A DNA stretch of 33,091 nucleotides. It comes from a virus. Shown here piece by piece: positions 8,573 through 17,345 of this stretch. Below the pieces are notes generated by a model that was given only the letters and a program-made list of their open reading frames with translations, ran no database searches and had not been told where the DNA came from. A program made the translations under genes and the position numbers. The stretch is taken from the IMG/VR virus record IMGVR_UViG_3300047550_001654, positions 1 through 33,091 of that record. One strand, given 5' to 3'. Position 1 is the stretch's first letter; each line of letters begins with the position of its first letter.

Positions 8573-10272
8573 TACGCTAACCCTCTCACGACTGCACCCT
8601 TAGTATCAATGGCATCATTAAGAAGCGCAACGATTCGAGACTGAGTCGAGTCACTGTCTAGGATATCGCCCTGGACTGTGAAGTTTACTACTGTATTAGG
8701 AGCCTGTCTTTCAGCGGCCTCGAAAGCTGTTAATCCTTGTTGATCTGCTGGCAGTGGCTGATTTCCAGTAAATGCAACGCCTCCACCGTTAGCGGTAACG
8801 CCTTCATTGGTTCCTCCTCCACCCTCTCCAATCGCACTTAAAACAGAGCCTAATGCAATCAAGCCAAGACCAGCGGCGATTGCTCCTGTAGGATCAAGGA
8901 ACTTTAATGAAAGCATCCCAATACCCGTACTTAAAAGAACCGTACCAACTTGAATTGCAAGCTGTCCCATAAGTCCTAAAATCATTTTACCAAAATCAGC
9001 AAAAGCAGCTTTACCCTTAACAAGATTCCCAATAACAGTCTGGATGCTTTGAGAGATTGAATTGACTAAACCAGCCTTAATCGTTGCGGCTATTTGCTGA
9101 GAAGCTAACTGCATTTTTTTAAGCTGCTCCTCGTAAGCATCCATTACTGCAAATTGTGCTCTCATTGCATCGGTGACTTGCAAATAACCACTTGCGGTTG
9201 CTGTTGCAATTGTTGATGCCTGTAAATCTGCTGTATTTTTTTGCGTCTGAACGGTAACGGCTTCTTTTTCTACTGCAAGCTTTTGTCTTAAAGCTTCCAT
9301 CTCGGCCATGATCTGAGTGGACCTATCAACGTCCCCTCTCACCTGTGACATCAGCAATGACTTCTCAAGCTCTTGAAGTTGGAATGTCAAAAGTCTTACA
9401 TTCTCGGTAGCGGTTGGCGCCTTGCCCAGTAACCACTCTCCTAACTTAATATTAAGAGCATCTAAAGCAGATGTAGATTGTTTAATCTTATCGAGAAATA
9501 TTTGCCCGAAAGCATTGTTAGCGACGGTAGCCACTGTATCGCCTAACTCACCGTAACTAACATCTAACTTTCTTACAGCCTCATCTAGCGGAGTAATCGA
9601 TGTGCTAATATTTTTAAAGTTCTTGTCGCCTACTTCTAAAACTTTATTAAGTATCGCTTGCTGTTTTTCTGCTTCAGACAATGATTCTGCACTTTTGTCT
9701 ATTGAGCTAGAATAAGCTTTAACGGCCTCATTGGCATCGATAAAAATACCAATACTTCTCAATGTTCTTGTATTGCCTGAGATAACGGCTTGCTGAATAC
9801 GTTCAAAGTTTGAAATTGTATCGCCACCAAAAGCTAATGCCGACTTTCTAGCAATCTCGAATAATTGTGGGATATTATTTAGACCAGTTTGTAAGTTGAT
9901 AAGTGAATTAGAAGTAGCCTGTAACGCTTCCTCAAGATCAACGGTTCCGTCAACTGCTGCTGCGATTCCACTCTGCAAGGCATCAGCGCTTAATCCAGAT
10001 TGTTGAGCCAGGATCTCAAAGCGTTTGGTAATCGCGTCGATTCTCTCACCTGACAATACTTGATTAAACAAAGCTCCTGCGGTTTGTTTAAATATTGATA
10101 AAGATTTTTCAGCTAAGTTAATTGCCGATACAAGATCAGTGATTGATCCGACTTTAAAAGAATTAGAGAAAGCCGATCCAGTTTCTTCAGCTTCTTTTTT
10201 AATGCTTCCGAAAGCTCTCTTGATCGAGCCATCGTCCATCACAATTTCTAACTCAATCTTTTGGTCGGCCAT
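8572..10272 (-). CDS. Tape-measure protein
   Basis: 566 residues, helical and Ala/Gln/Ser-rich, with long coiled-coil stretches (about 120-400) and a hydrophobic section near residues 425-485 that ends in a Gly-rich linker. Such a protein after the paired chaperone ORFs is the tape measure, which sets tail length and is expelled into the host envelope. By the usual rule of about 0.15 nm per residue the tail would be near 85 nm; that is an estimate. It is short for a siphophage. The ATG follows the chaperone stop by 9 nt with a TAAGGGAA ribosome site. Confidence 0.85.
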   Translation of the reverse strand: MADQKIELEIVMDDGSIKRAFGSIKKEAEETGSAFSNSFKVGSITDLVSAINLAEKSLSIFKQTAGALFNQVLSGERIDAITKRFEILAQQSGLSADALQSGIAAAVDGTVDLEEALQATSNSLINLQTGLNNIPQLFEIARKSALAFGGDTISNFERIQQAVISGNTRTLRSIGIFIDANEAVKAYSSSIDKSAESLSEAEKQQAILNKVLEVGDKNFKNISTSITPLDEAVRKLDVSYGELGDTVATVANNAFGQIFLDKIKQSTSALDALNIKLGEWLLGKAPTATENVRLLTFQLQELEKSLLMSQVRGDVDRSTQIMAEMEALRQKLAVEKEAVTVQTQKNTADLQASTIATATASGYLQVTDAMRAQFAVMDAYEEQLKKMQLASQQIAATIKAGLVNSISQSIQTVIGNLVKGKAAFADFGKMILGLMGQLAIQVGTVLLSTGIGMLSLKFLDPTGAIAAGLGLIALGSVLSAIGEGGGGTNEGVTANGGGVAFTGNQPLPADQQGLTAFEAAERQAPNTVVNFTVQGDILDSDSTQSRIVALLNDAIDTKGAVVRGLA

Positions 10273-10281
10273 GATATTCCC

Positions 10282-10578
10282 TTATCGTCGGCTTAGTAAT
10301 TCCATAAGCTCTTTGTTGCTGAGCTTCTTGTCGTCCTTATTAGACTTTCTCATGTTTTTAATCTTTGAATCAAATCTTTTAAATATAGCCTTTCGAGTAT
10401 CATCTTTGAGATTCGGGTAATCCTGGATGGTGAAATCTAACAGGACTTCTCCAGCCTCGATAACGTCGATAGCTTGCCAATATAGCTGCGCAGTCTGAAC
10501 GTCTAAATTATCGATATCATAAGGCGACCAGCCGTAGAACCTAGCCAACTTCGCCTTAAATATATCTAGTTCTGTGAC
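10282..10578 (-). CDS. Frameshift extension of the tail-assembly chaperone (T part of the GT product)
   Basis: This frame lies at -1 to the upstream chaperone gene and is open without a stop from the slippery site at 10578 to TAA at 10282 (98 residues). Its only start-like codon near the beginning is a TTG at 10548 with no ribosome site, so translation by -1 frameshift is far more likely. The product is Lys/Asp-rich and helical, beginning VTELDIFKAKLARFYGW. The fusion would be about 181 residues. As in lambda gpG/gpGT, the longer form is expected to recruit the tail-tube subunits to the tape measure. Confidence 0.85.
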   Translation of the reverse strand, partial: VTELDIFKAKLARFYGWSPYDIDNLDVQTAQLYWQAIDVIEAGEVLLDFTIQDYPNLKDDTRKAIFKRFDSKIKNMRKSNKDDKKLSNKELMELLSRR

Positions 10579-10826
10579 TTTTTTTTTGGGTTAGTAACGA
10601 ACTCAAGGAAATCAAAAAAATCGTCTGTGTCAAAGCTTAGAAGAGCTTCTTTTGGAAGTCCTAAGCCAGAGAACCAATTAGCGTAAAGCTCGATTGCTTC
10701 TTCAGCTTTTGATTCTTTTAGCTTTTCTGTGAACTCTTGACGTTCACCTATCGACGGACACTTCATCTCATAAGATTGCCCGTCGATGGTTACTTTAATG
10801 ATCTTCTTTTTTGCTACGAACTCCAT
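10566..10826 (-). CDS. Tail-assembly chaperone, short form (G-like)
   Basis: 86 residues, starting with VAKKKIIKVTIDGQSYEMKCPS, then an acidic helical part (FLEFVTNPKKKSQN at the end). It lies between the tail tube and the tape measure, where the G-like chaperone is found in siphophages. AGGAG sits 7 nt before the ATG. Its last codons run through an A9 tract where part of the ribosomes should slip into the -1 frame. Most product is expected to be this short form. Confidence 0.8.
   Translation of the reverse strand: MEFVAKKKIIKVTIDGQSYEMKCPSIGERQEFTEKLKESKAEEAIELYANWFSGLGLPKEALLSFDTDDFFDFLEFVTNPKKKSQN
10578..10584 (-). promoter_or_regulatory. -1 ribosomal frameshift slippery heptamer A-AAA-AAG
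   Basis: On the minus strand CCC is followed by nine A and a G. In the chaperone frame this reads CCA AAA AAA AAG, so the heptamer A-AAA-AAG is in register for -1 slippage, among the most efficient sites in bacteria. The zero frame stops four codons later at 10566, while the -1 frame stays open for 98 codons. Confidence 0.85.
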
Positions 10827-10838
10827 GCGCTACTCCTA

Positions 10839-11768
10839 TTATGCGTCAGGAAGTGCGGATCCTACTCCATAAGAGAACAAGTTAGCAAATCCTGACTTAG
10901 ATGTATCAAGGTATCCCATAACTTCGATTGGAAGTACAAGCTCATTCTCAGCGCTCAAAGTAAGCTCTCCAAGTTTCAGCTTAGACTTATGGATAGTGAA
11001 ATCTTCAGAAGCATCGTTATCAGCAGCCAGGTTAGTAGGACGCAAGATAACCTGATCAGCTACATCGTCTGTAGACTTGAATAGGTTATTAGAACCGTAT
11101 CCTGTGATCACTTCAGAAGCTGCATCGTCGGTAACGATAGTCTGGCCATAGAAGTTAAGAGCGCGACGAATAGAAGAAACTGAGGTATCTTTAAGCTCGA
11201 AAGATACGCCAACGGATGCGCCACGACGAATTTCAGCAAGCAAGAAATCGCCAGTCTGAGGAGATTTAATTTCCTTAGTCTGCTCTTCTACGGTGAAAGT
11301 GATATCGCCATTGGTAGCGCCAGCATCGAACTGAACTGATCCGAATTGGCTAACGATGATGTTAAAGCCAGTCTTAGCCAAAGCATCCAAAGCATCGCGA
11401 GCCTCATAAGCATAGCCTGGATCGTCCATGGTTACTTCTACTTCATTGCCAACTACAGTAGCTCCACAGAATCCTGCGCCTGAAATAGAAAGAGCCAAGG
11501 TAGTAGCTACGTTGTTTTTAGTTTCATCTAGGCCGATTGCTACTTGATGTCCAGTAGCATTAGGGATAGCAGGATCAACGCCTGTGCTACCTACGTTAAA
11601 CCAAAAGTAATGCTTATCTTGAGTTACTGGTTCATGCATTACGAAATATTTATTATTAAGAGATCCGCTAACGTCCGCTTTAGTATAGATACAAGTTTTT
11701 TGTGCTCGATCTTTACCCAAGATAATGTTACGGATTCCGAGATTGTATTGAGATGTATTACAAGCCAT
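10839..11768 (-). CDS. Major tail tube protein
   Basis: 309 residues, beta-rich and acidic, with no cysteine-rich or membrane features. It lies directly before the frameshifted chaperone, and its ATG has a strong AAGGAGG site 10 nt upstream, as expected for a highly made structural subunit. Residues 60-130 and 225-300 form two beta-rich halves. The segment from about 155 (ITFTVEEQTKEIKSPQTGDFLLAEI) has the look of the tube fold of siphophages. The call rests on position, size and expression signal, not on a diagnostic motif. Confidence 0.75.
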   Translation of the reverse strand: MACNTSQYNLGIRNIILGKDRAQKTCIYTKADVSGSLNNKYFVMHEPVTQDKHYFWFNVGSTGVDPAIPNATGHQVAIGLDETKNNVATTLALSISGAGFCGATVVGNEVEVTMDDPGYAYEARDALDALAKTGFNIIVSQFGSVQFDAGATNGDITFTVEEQTKEIKSPQTGDFLLAEIRRGASVGVSFELKDTSVSSIRRALNFYGQTIVTDDAASEVITGYGSNNLFKSTDDVADQVILRPTNLAADNDASEDFTIHKSKLKLGELTLSAENELVLPIEVMGYLDTSKSGFANLFSYGVGSALPDA

Positions 11769-11795
11769 TTTAAATAACCCTCCTTGGGTATTATA

Positions 11796-12227
11796 TTATT
11801 CGACGCAAATATTTACGATAAATCTGAGCACGATAGTAACTTGCACGATGTTATCGTTACTTTCTAAACTGTACGGCTCAAAAGCCATAGAATCAAGCAA
11901 TACTGCCATGATCGGTTCATCGTTATCAGCATAGTTTTTAAATGCTGTAACGTCTGAAACAATATCCTCAGCCTTAATGATGCTAGACGTTAAAGCTTCT
12001 TCAGGGTTACGAAAGCCCTTAAAAAAAGCTCTAATCTGGACCGATGCTTCTAGGCCCTGGGATGCTTGAGTCTTATCGATGCCAAGTATAGAAACAAAGC
12101 TTTGATGGAATCCGTTATCCAGTAATGAGGATGGGATATTCTCATCGTTAAATGGGTCAGTATGTTCTACGAATCCAAGGCCAGCCATGCGAGCACTGAC
12201 ATAAGGCCTAATCGCTTGTAAGCTCAT
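11796..12227 (-). CDS. Tail terminator-like protein
   Basis: 143 residues, alpha/beta, beginning with SLQAIRPYVSARMAGLGF, which resembles the first helix of tail terminator/minor tail proteins that cap the tube. The last 35 residues alternate in beta strands (VQVTIVLRFIVNICVE). It lies just before the tail tube gene, where the terminator is expected. Its ATG overlaps the stop of the preceding gene as ATGA. Family assignment is inference. Confidence 0.6.
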   Translation of the reverse strand: MSLQAIRPYVSARMAGLGFVEHTDPFNDENIPSSLLDNGFHQSFVSILGIDKTQASQGLEASVQIRAFFKGFRNPEEALTSSIIKAEDIVSDVTAFKNYADNDEPIMAVLLDSMAFEPYSLESNDNIVQVTIVLRFIVNICVE

Positions 12228-12934
12228 CGTCTAAACAGATTGAAAGATCGCATATCTGCCCCCTCTACATCGTCTAAAGTACCATTGCCATTAAAATCAG
12301 CCTGGATCCGACCGCGTTGCTTAACATCTAAAGCCTTGGATCTGTATTCCCTAGCCTTTTGAAGAAAAACATCATCGGTTTTATTGCTAATGCCCATGAA
12401 AATAAGCTCTAAAGTCGTATAGATTGAAAGCTGATTAAGATCGTCAGTCAGTGACAGATCGGCCTTGGTTAGCTTAGTGCCGTCATATCGCCAGATCCTG
12501 ATCGAATCAAGCCAGTCCAAAATCATCTTTTGAGATGCACGATGGACGTTAAGAAAAGAGTTACGTCCTACAGGGATCCACTTCAGGATATCAGGCTCGA
12601 TAGCCATTAGGTCTTTATCAGAGCTAAATAGCTTATCGTCTGATTCCGATACAGCTTCTATAGTAGCGGTAAAGATTTCAGGAGTAGAGTTAGTGGTTAC
12701 TTCAAGAGTTACCGTCTTAACACCTGCTGTAGTGTATTGCCAATCGAGATAAAAGTCCTTGCTTGCCACTGGGGATACACTAACAGTAACGAATGATCCA
12801 GTGGCTTCAGGTTTGATTCTAACAAGCGTAATTGCTGGCTCTCCCTTAGATACGAAAGTCTTAGTGCAATTGATACGAGTTTTATCGTTAAGCTGGATAG
12901 TCGGTTCTAATTCAATATTCCCAAAGATAGCCAT
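12224..12934 (-). CDS. Connector-like virion protein with Ig-like domain and EF-hand-type calcium loop
   Basis: 236 residues. About residues 10-95 look like an Ig/PKD beta sandwich (AITLVRIKPEATGSFVTVSV, TTAGVKTVTLEVTTNS). Residues 105-205 are helical and resemble small head-tail connector proteins (ILKWIPVGRNSFLNVHRASQ, ILDWLDSIRIWRYDG). Near the end, residues 213-224 read DFNGNGTLDDVE, a full match to the EF-hand/dockerin loop (D1, N3, N5, G6, L8, D9, E12). AGGAG precedes the ATG. A role in joining head and tail, steadied by calcium, is inference from position and loop. Confidence 0.65.
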   Translation of the reverse strand: MAIFGNIELEPTIQLNDKTRINCTKTFVSKGEPAITLVRIKPEATGSFVTVSVSPVASKDFYLDWQYTTAGVKTVTLEVTTNSTPEIFTATIEAVSESDDKLFSSDKDLMAIEPDILKWIPVGRNSFLNVHRASQKMILDWLDSIRIWRYDGTKLTKADLSLTDDLNQLSIYTTLELIFMGISNKTDDVFLQKAREYRSKALDVKQRGRIQADFNGNGTLDDVEGADMRSFNLFRR

Positions 12935-12945
12935 AGATTATTCTC

Positions 12946-14211
12946 CTAGTTCAATGCCTCTACGATAAAGTTTAATTCTGTGACAAGTAGGTTATTCGCA
13001 TTAGTCGCATTAGTGATAAATATTTCAATAAAGTCGTTAGTATTAAGTTCTACGATAGCCTGAGATAAAAAATTTTCATTTCTTGCAACGGCTGAAGTGG
13101 TCGCCTGAGATTCTGACTCAGCAATAGTCGCACCGTTCTTAGCTACCCTTGTTAAAATCGTAACCGTTTGAGTGGTTACAGAGTTAGCAGAAATCGCAGC
13201 AGTTACCTTAAAGGATCTCGCAAGTCCTCCGGTATAAGTCAGTCTGTTATCAGTATGAGAGAATTTCTGATTGATTGAGCTGGCAGTAGTAGCTCCAACT
13301 ATTTTTTCAAATACGCCTTGAGTAGCAATTGGGTTCTGTACTGTGTTGTTTGTATAATATGCCTGGCCTATCTCGCTGCTATTGACCACTCCTTTGCAGT
13401 TAGAAAAGAAAGCTTTGTTATCGGTATAAGTAACTCCACCTGTATAAGTCGCTCCACCTGAAAAGTTAATCGTATCTAAGATGTAAGATTCGACTGGTAC
13501 TACAGCAGCAGGATCAACAAAGATTGCAGTAGCTCCACCGAAAGCAACGAATGAACTATAGATAGCTCGAATACGTCGAGTGATTGTAAGTGTAGAAGGG
13601 AAGTTTAAAGTCGTTTGACCAGCAATCCCTGAGAATAGGCAGTTAACAAAGCCGACAGTTCCGATCGTACCGTCAAAGGTCATATTAGCAGAGCTTAAAA
13701 GAGCACAGTCGCTCATGATAAAGTTAGAATATGTTTTAATAGTTCCTACAGTAGCACAATTGGTAAAGTTCACTCCGAACCAATCTAATGCAGCCGTAGG
13801 ATTTCCAGTAGCATCAAGATTAACTGCGGTTCCATGCGTGATCGAAAGGTTACGCATTGGCAAAGAATAGTTAGAGCTAATCAATGCAGTCGATGCGCTT
13901 AAGCCAGTAGAAATTAGAAAGCAGTTCTCAGATGATCCACCGATCAAAACGGTATTATTCCCTGCGACCAATCTGTCACCTGTTAAATCAATCGTCTTAG
14001 TAATGAAGTAAGTTACACCCGCTTCAAGCGTAATCACGCCGTTTAATGGAGTAGGGAAATCACTCTTTGAATTAACAAACTTAAATTCAGGGTTAGGCGC
14101 ATTAGATTCTAAAATTGATATCCTAGATTCAAGGCTAGATTGAACCGATGCTAACTCTGCATCCGTTGTCATTTCCTCATCAATCCATGTGCTATCTATC
14201 TTTTTTGCCAT
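12946..14211 (-). CDS. Fibre-like protein: coiled coil, beta-helix and jelly-roll tip
   Basis: 421 residues. A short N-terminal coiled coil (LASVQSSLESRISILESN, about 20-38) leads into a parallel beta-helix of the pectin-lyase type, rich in short strands and Asn/Cys turns (NFTNCATVGTIKTYSNFIMS and so on, about 75-270). The last 120 residues form a jelly-roll domain like the tips of the 4767-7796 fibre. It probably forms a trimer that binds or cuts a host polysaccharide; I see no clear catalytic residues. It is encoded between head and tail genes, so it may be a head fibre or a second tail spike. Confidence 0.7.
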   Translation of the reverse strand: MAKKIDSTWIDEEMTTDAELASVQSSLESRISILESNAPNPEFKFVNSKSDFPTPLNGVITLEAGVTYFITKTIDLTGDRLVAGNNTVLIGGSSENCFLISTGLSASTALISSNYSLPMRNLSITHGTAVNLDATGNPTAALDWFGVNFTNCATVGTIKTYSNFIMSDCALLSSANMTFDGTIGTVGFVNCLFSGIAGQTTLNFPSTLTITRRIRAIYSSFVAFGGATAIFVDPAAVVPVESYILDTINFSGGATYTGGVTYTDNKAFFSNCKGVVNSSEIGQAYYTNNTVQNPIATQGVFEKIVGATTASSINQKFSHTDNRLTYTGGLARSFKVTAAISANSVTTQTVTILTRVAKNGATIAESESQATTSAVARNENFLSQAIVELNTNDFIEIFITNATNANNLLVTELNFIVEALN

Positions 14212-14265
14212 TTAATCCCCTTAAATCAGGGGAGAGATTGCTCCCTCCCCATCATTAACTAATTG

Positions 14266-16098
14266 TTACTTGTAGTAGTTGAAGTACAAGTTATCACCAT
14301 TCTGAAGCTGTTGGTTGCCTGGGCTAACCAATTGATTAACGAAAGTGATGCGAGTAACTCCACCGACTACTGAAACGGTAAAGTCTTCAGATGCTCCTTC
14401 ATGAATAGCCAATCGATCAACGAAAGCGTTAATCGAGTTAGAAGCTGCTTCATGCGGAAGATCAACGAAAGACTGACCACTGAATACTACCTTATGCTTG
14501 TAGAAAGCTTTAGCTTCAAGAGCATCGACTCTTGAGTCCATTGCTGTATTAAGGCCATCAGCATAAGACTTAGCATCTGCTTCTGCCTGATCAGCATAAG
14601 CTTCGATCGCAGCCTGTCTAACTGAAGTGTAGTAGAGATTAGTCGCACCTTCTGTGATATCGTCACTGTCTAGTGTAACGATTCCAGTTTGACCGTTAAC
14701 AGAGTTTACTTCACTAGGAGAGACTTCGATATAAGTCGAACCGCTCCAGCGATAAACCTTGCTTGTATCAAGAGCTACATAAATCTTGCCAGATTCGCCT
14801 GTAGCAGGAAATGCAGCAACATCAGCAAACTCAAGAACATCATCAACGTAGGAAGGAAGATACTGAGATTCGATCTTCTGAGAAGAGTTTAATGGAGCAA
14901 CTCCGTTAATCGCACCTAGCTGATCGTAGACAAGTGGCTGACCGTTTTGAGCAGGTACTGGAACTCCAGTGATTTTCTTGCCTGATTGGATATTAAGATC
15001 GCCATAGCAATCAACATTTTCAGCAGAAAGCGCTAATGTACTACCCAAAACATTAGAACCAACTTGTACAAAGGTATTACTAGAAAGAAGTCCAGCAGGA
15101 TTAACTGTAACGAGCTTAGTTCCATCACTTAGTAACAAAGTGCCAGCGCTTAAATCTCCAAAGCTATTACTTCCAGGATCAATAGCCAAGAACTGATTGG
15201 CATTAGTAATAGCCTTTTGATTCATGTCAACATTGGACTCGATGTTAATAGTTCCATTACCAGAATCAGAAGTAATACTTAAATCGCCTAAAGAGCTAAT
15301 AGAGCCAGATTGAATTGTTAATGGATTACCAGAATCGTTAACAATTAACCCATTATAATCGAGTATGGTTGTTTTATTCTGGCCTGTAGAATTATCTTGG
15401 TACTGATGCTTAAAGCCATCGCCGATTCTTGCAGAAAGATTGGTTTGATAACCAAAAATCGTTTCTCCATTCAACTGATAGTCTGACACACTTTCAATGC
15501 CTGTTAAGCCTTCATTTCTAGTAAGTGTCATGGACAAATTAGAATCTCCATCATCTTCTGGAGTTCTAATAAATTCAAGTGAATTGCTTGCCAAAGCTGT
15601 ATAAGATCCTGGTCCGAAAGTGTTATTTTCTTCTGCAATTAGCGTTGTAAGATCAAAGCCAATCTTTGCAGCAGTAGAAGGGCCAACGATCATGTTAAGA
15701 TCGCCAGTCATGCTATCGCCAGACTTAGCTACCTTATCAGCATCTAACTCATCGATAGCTGACTGAACATCATCAGCAGCCATTCCAGAAGCAGTATTGC
15801 TAAAAGAAATAGCAGAAGCATCGTGCGCATCTTCAGAATCGCTTAAGTGGTTAGCAAGAGCAGCCCCGCCGCCAGCTACTGCATCGTCAACGTACTTTTT
15901 CGTTGCAGCATCTTCATCTGAAGAAGGAGCAACGAGGTTAGTAATCACTACCTCATCCGTTGCATTTACTTTGATTAGTTCTACTTCTCCAGTACCAGCA
16001 GCATCTTTTGCTCTTAACGCTGCATTGTTTTCTAACAATATCTTTTCGTTTGTTACCTGATCATTACCAATAAATTTTGTTTTAATTTGATTAGCCAT
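14266..16098 (-). CDS. Fibre protein with phage tail-fibre repeats
   Basis: 610 residues. The start is typical fibre sequence (NLVAPSSDEDAATKKYVDDA, then LSDSEDAHDASAISF and VQSAIDELDADKV). A long low-complexity beta shaft follows. Residues from about 385 (GAINGVAPLNSSQKIESQYLPSYVDDV) to YRWSGSTYIEV repeat the module found near the N-terminus of the 4767-7796 fibre. The C-terminal 75 residues are a beta domain ending DNLYFNYYK, related in pattern to the end of the next gene's 158-residue protein. Position beside capsid genes suggests a head or neck fibre, but tail attachment is possible. A GAGGGG site precedes the ATG. Confidence 0.75.
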   Translation of the reverse strand: MANQIKTKFIGNDQVTNEKILLENNAALRAKDAAGTGEVELIKVNATDEVVITNLVAPSSDEDAATKKYVDDAVAGGGAALANHLSDSEDAHDASAISFSNTASGMAADDVQSAIDELDADKVAKSGDSMTGDLNMIVGPSTAAKIGFDLTTLIAEENNTFGPGSYTALASNSLEFIRTPEDDGDSNLSMTLTRNEGLTGIESVSDYQLNGETIFGYQTNLSARIGDGFKHQYQDNSTGQNKTTILDYNGLIVNDSGNPLTIQSGSISSLGDLSITSDSGNGTINIESNVDMNQKAITNANQFLAIDPGSNSFGDLSAGTLLLSDGTKLVTVNPAGLLSSNTFVQVGSNVLGSTLALSAENVDCYGDLNIQSGKKITGVPVPAQNGQPLVYDQLGAINGVAPLNSSQKIESQYLPSYVDDVLEFADVAAFPATGESGKIYVALDTSKVYRWSGSTYIEVSPSEVNSVNGQTGIVTLDSDDITEGATNLYYTSVRQAAIEAYADQAEADAKSYADGLNTAMDSRVDALEAKAFYKHKVVFSGQSFVDLPHEAASNSINAFVDRLAIHEGASEDFTVSVVGGVTRITFVNQLVSPGNQQLQNGDNLYFNYYK

Positions 16099-16165
16099 TT
16101 TTTATTTCCCCTCTAAAAAATATTATCGGCACATAATTTTAATTTCGTTAGCAAAAAAAATTATT

Positions 16166-16642
16166 TTATTCGCTTGTATAAATAACCCTTATTTTATCGC
16201 CAGCTTCCAAGAAGCCTTCTAAGCCTAAGCCATTCCACGATATGTCAGAACCTGTCACGGTAAAGTCCTCGTCATATCTTTGATGTATTCCACCGTCAGG
16301 AATGAACTGGATCGTCTCAGGAAAAATAGGAGCGTGATGTAGTGTGAATTTCTTTTGAGTGATATCGCTATTTGAGAGCGTAACTACTTGGCGACGATGA
16401 GTAATCTTAATGGATTCAAGATCAATCCACTCGGTATCGTAATTAGATGGAGATGCTTTGGCTAAGATCGATCCTGTATCGCCTCCAGATGGAACTCCTG
16501 ATCCGATAGCAATACCGCCAGCAGTAGAACCATCTCCACCGAAAAAATCTTGTAGATCGGTATCAAATACGATTTCGCCGTCTAAGAGGACTAACCCTTC
16601 TCTTTGCGCTGTTGTGATCCTGGGTACTCTTAAAATCGCCAT
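16166..16642 (-). CDS. Small fibre protein with Mtd-type N-terminal domain
   Basis: 158 residues. The N-terminus (RITTAQREGLVLLDGEIVFD, then FFGGDGSTAGGI) matches the N-terminal domain of phage tropism proteins such as Mtd, which trimerises and attaches the fibre. After a Gly/Ser linker a C-terminal beta domain follows, with GDKIRVIYTSE at the end; it looks related to the C-terminus of the neighbouring 610-residue fibre. No reverse transcriptase or variable repeat is nearby, so this is not a diversity-generating system. The 3-nt gap to the upstream gene suggests coupled translation. Confidence 0.7.
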   Translation of the reverse strand: MAILRVPRITTAQREGLVLLDGEIVFDTDLQDFFGGDGSTAGGIAIGSGVPSGGDTGSILAKASPSNYDTEWIDLESIKITHRRQVVTLSNSDITQKKFTLHHAPIFPETIQFIPDGGIHQRYDEDFTVTGSDISWNGLGLEGFLEAGDKIRVIYTSE

Positions 16643-16645
16643 ACC

Positions 16646-16837
16646 TTAACCCTCTAATATTCTTAAGCCTTGGTCAAGAGTTGACCCATCGTTAGTCCGG
16701 TCCCCAGTATCTAGCGAAAGGTCCGACGTGCCACTATCTCCGAAAGTTATGTTAGCAGGATCTGAAGACTCAGAAGCCTGGGTTACGGATACCGCAAAAA
16801 CAATATCCCCTAGTGTTGGATCAAAGCGCCAAGGCAT
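16646..16837 (-). CDS. Small acidic protein of the fibre block, unknown
   Basis: 63 residues, acidic, Ser/Thr/Asp-rich, beginning MPWRFDPTLGDIVFA and ending in TLDQGLRILEG. No recognised family. It is flanked by a TAATG overlap upstream and a 3-nt gap downstream, so it is a real coupled gene. Asp-rich short virion proteins at this place may be head decoration or fibre adaptor subunits; this is only a guess from position. Confidence 0.6.
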   Translation of the reverse strand: MPWRFDPTLGDIVFAVSVTQASESSDPANITFGDSGTSDLSLDTGDRTNDGSTLDQGLRILEG

Positions 16838-17106
16838 TAAAACCTCACCCTTACAACGCTAATAGGAACCTTTTTTGATGCTGACTCGTAAACAACCGTT
16901 ACAGTCTGGACCACAACGGAGTTAAGCGAATACGTGAAAAGCTCGGTAATGCTGTCAGGGAATGTAGTAATGATCGTATCCCATCTAATACCGGCTGTCT
17001 CAACGGGCAAAGAATCCCCATCGGCTGCAATGTTAACAGCGACTCCCGATTCTCCATCCTTAAATTTATTATACTCGCGATCTAGGATCGTTCCTGGAAG
17101 TGCCAT
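16837..17106 (-). CDS. Small beta-rich virion-like protein, unknown
   Basis: 89 residues, mostly beta strands, no cysteine, no signal peptide. Proteins with the plan IADGDSLPVETAGIRWDTI..F..S..E.FTYS turn up beside fibre genes in environmental phages, by my recollection, but I cannot assign a function. Both ends overlap neighbours as TAATG, so it is expressed with the capsid and fibre genes. Confidence 0.6.
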   Translation of the reverse strand: MALPGTILDREYNKFKDGESGVAVNIAADGDSLPVETAGIRWDTIITTFPDSITELFTYSLNSVVVQTVTVVYESASKKVPISVVRVRF

Positions 17107-17330
17107 TACTTGCTTCCCTCAAGCTCTTTTAAAGCTGTGCGATCGTCCATGTTCTCATAGAACCATGCTACCCATTGTTTACGGCCATTCATTTCAACAT
17201 ATTGAATATCGAAATAGCTGACTCGCGCTCCAAGTCTAGCGTTAGTTAATAGCATTAACCGCCGTAACCCCATTGGAGTCACGGCGGTAATGAAGTTAGG
17301 AATCGCAGTCGGTAAAGTATCTAACCTCAT
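17106..17330 (-). CDS. Small protein after the capsid gene, unknown
   Basis: 74 residues, basic N-terminal half and aromatic C-terminal half (WVAWFYENMDDRTALKELEG). No family recognised. It follows the capsid gene by 15 nt with an AAAGGGAT ribosome site. Head-completion or connector proteins usually sit here, but nothing in the sequence proves that role. Confidence 0.6.
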   Translation of the reverse strand: MRLDTLPTAIPNFITAVTPMGLRRLMLLTNARLGARVSYFDIQYVEMNGRKQWVAWFYENMDDRTALKELEGSK

Positions 17331-17345
17331 GCTATCCCTTTAAGA

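Noticed and set aside
10282-10548. Independent gene starting at TTG 10548
   Set aside because: There is no ribosome site; the frame is open upstream to an in-register slippery heptamer, so frameshift expression is the better reading.
16166-16642. Diversity-generating retroelement suggested by the Mtd-type N-terminus
   Set aside because: No reverse transcriptase, template repeat or variable C-type lectin end is present in the window.
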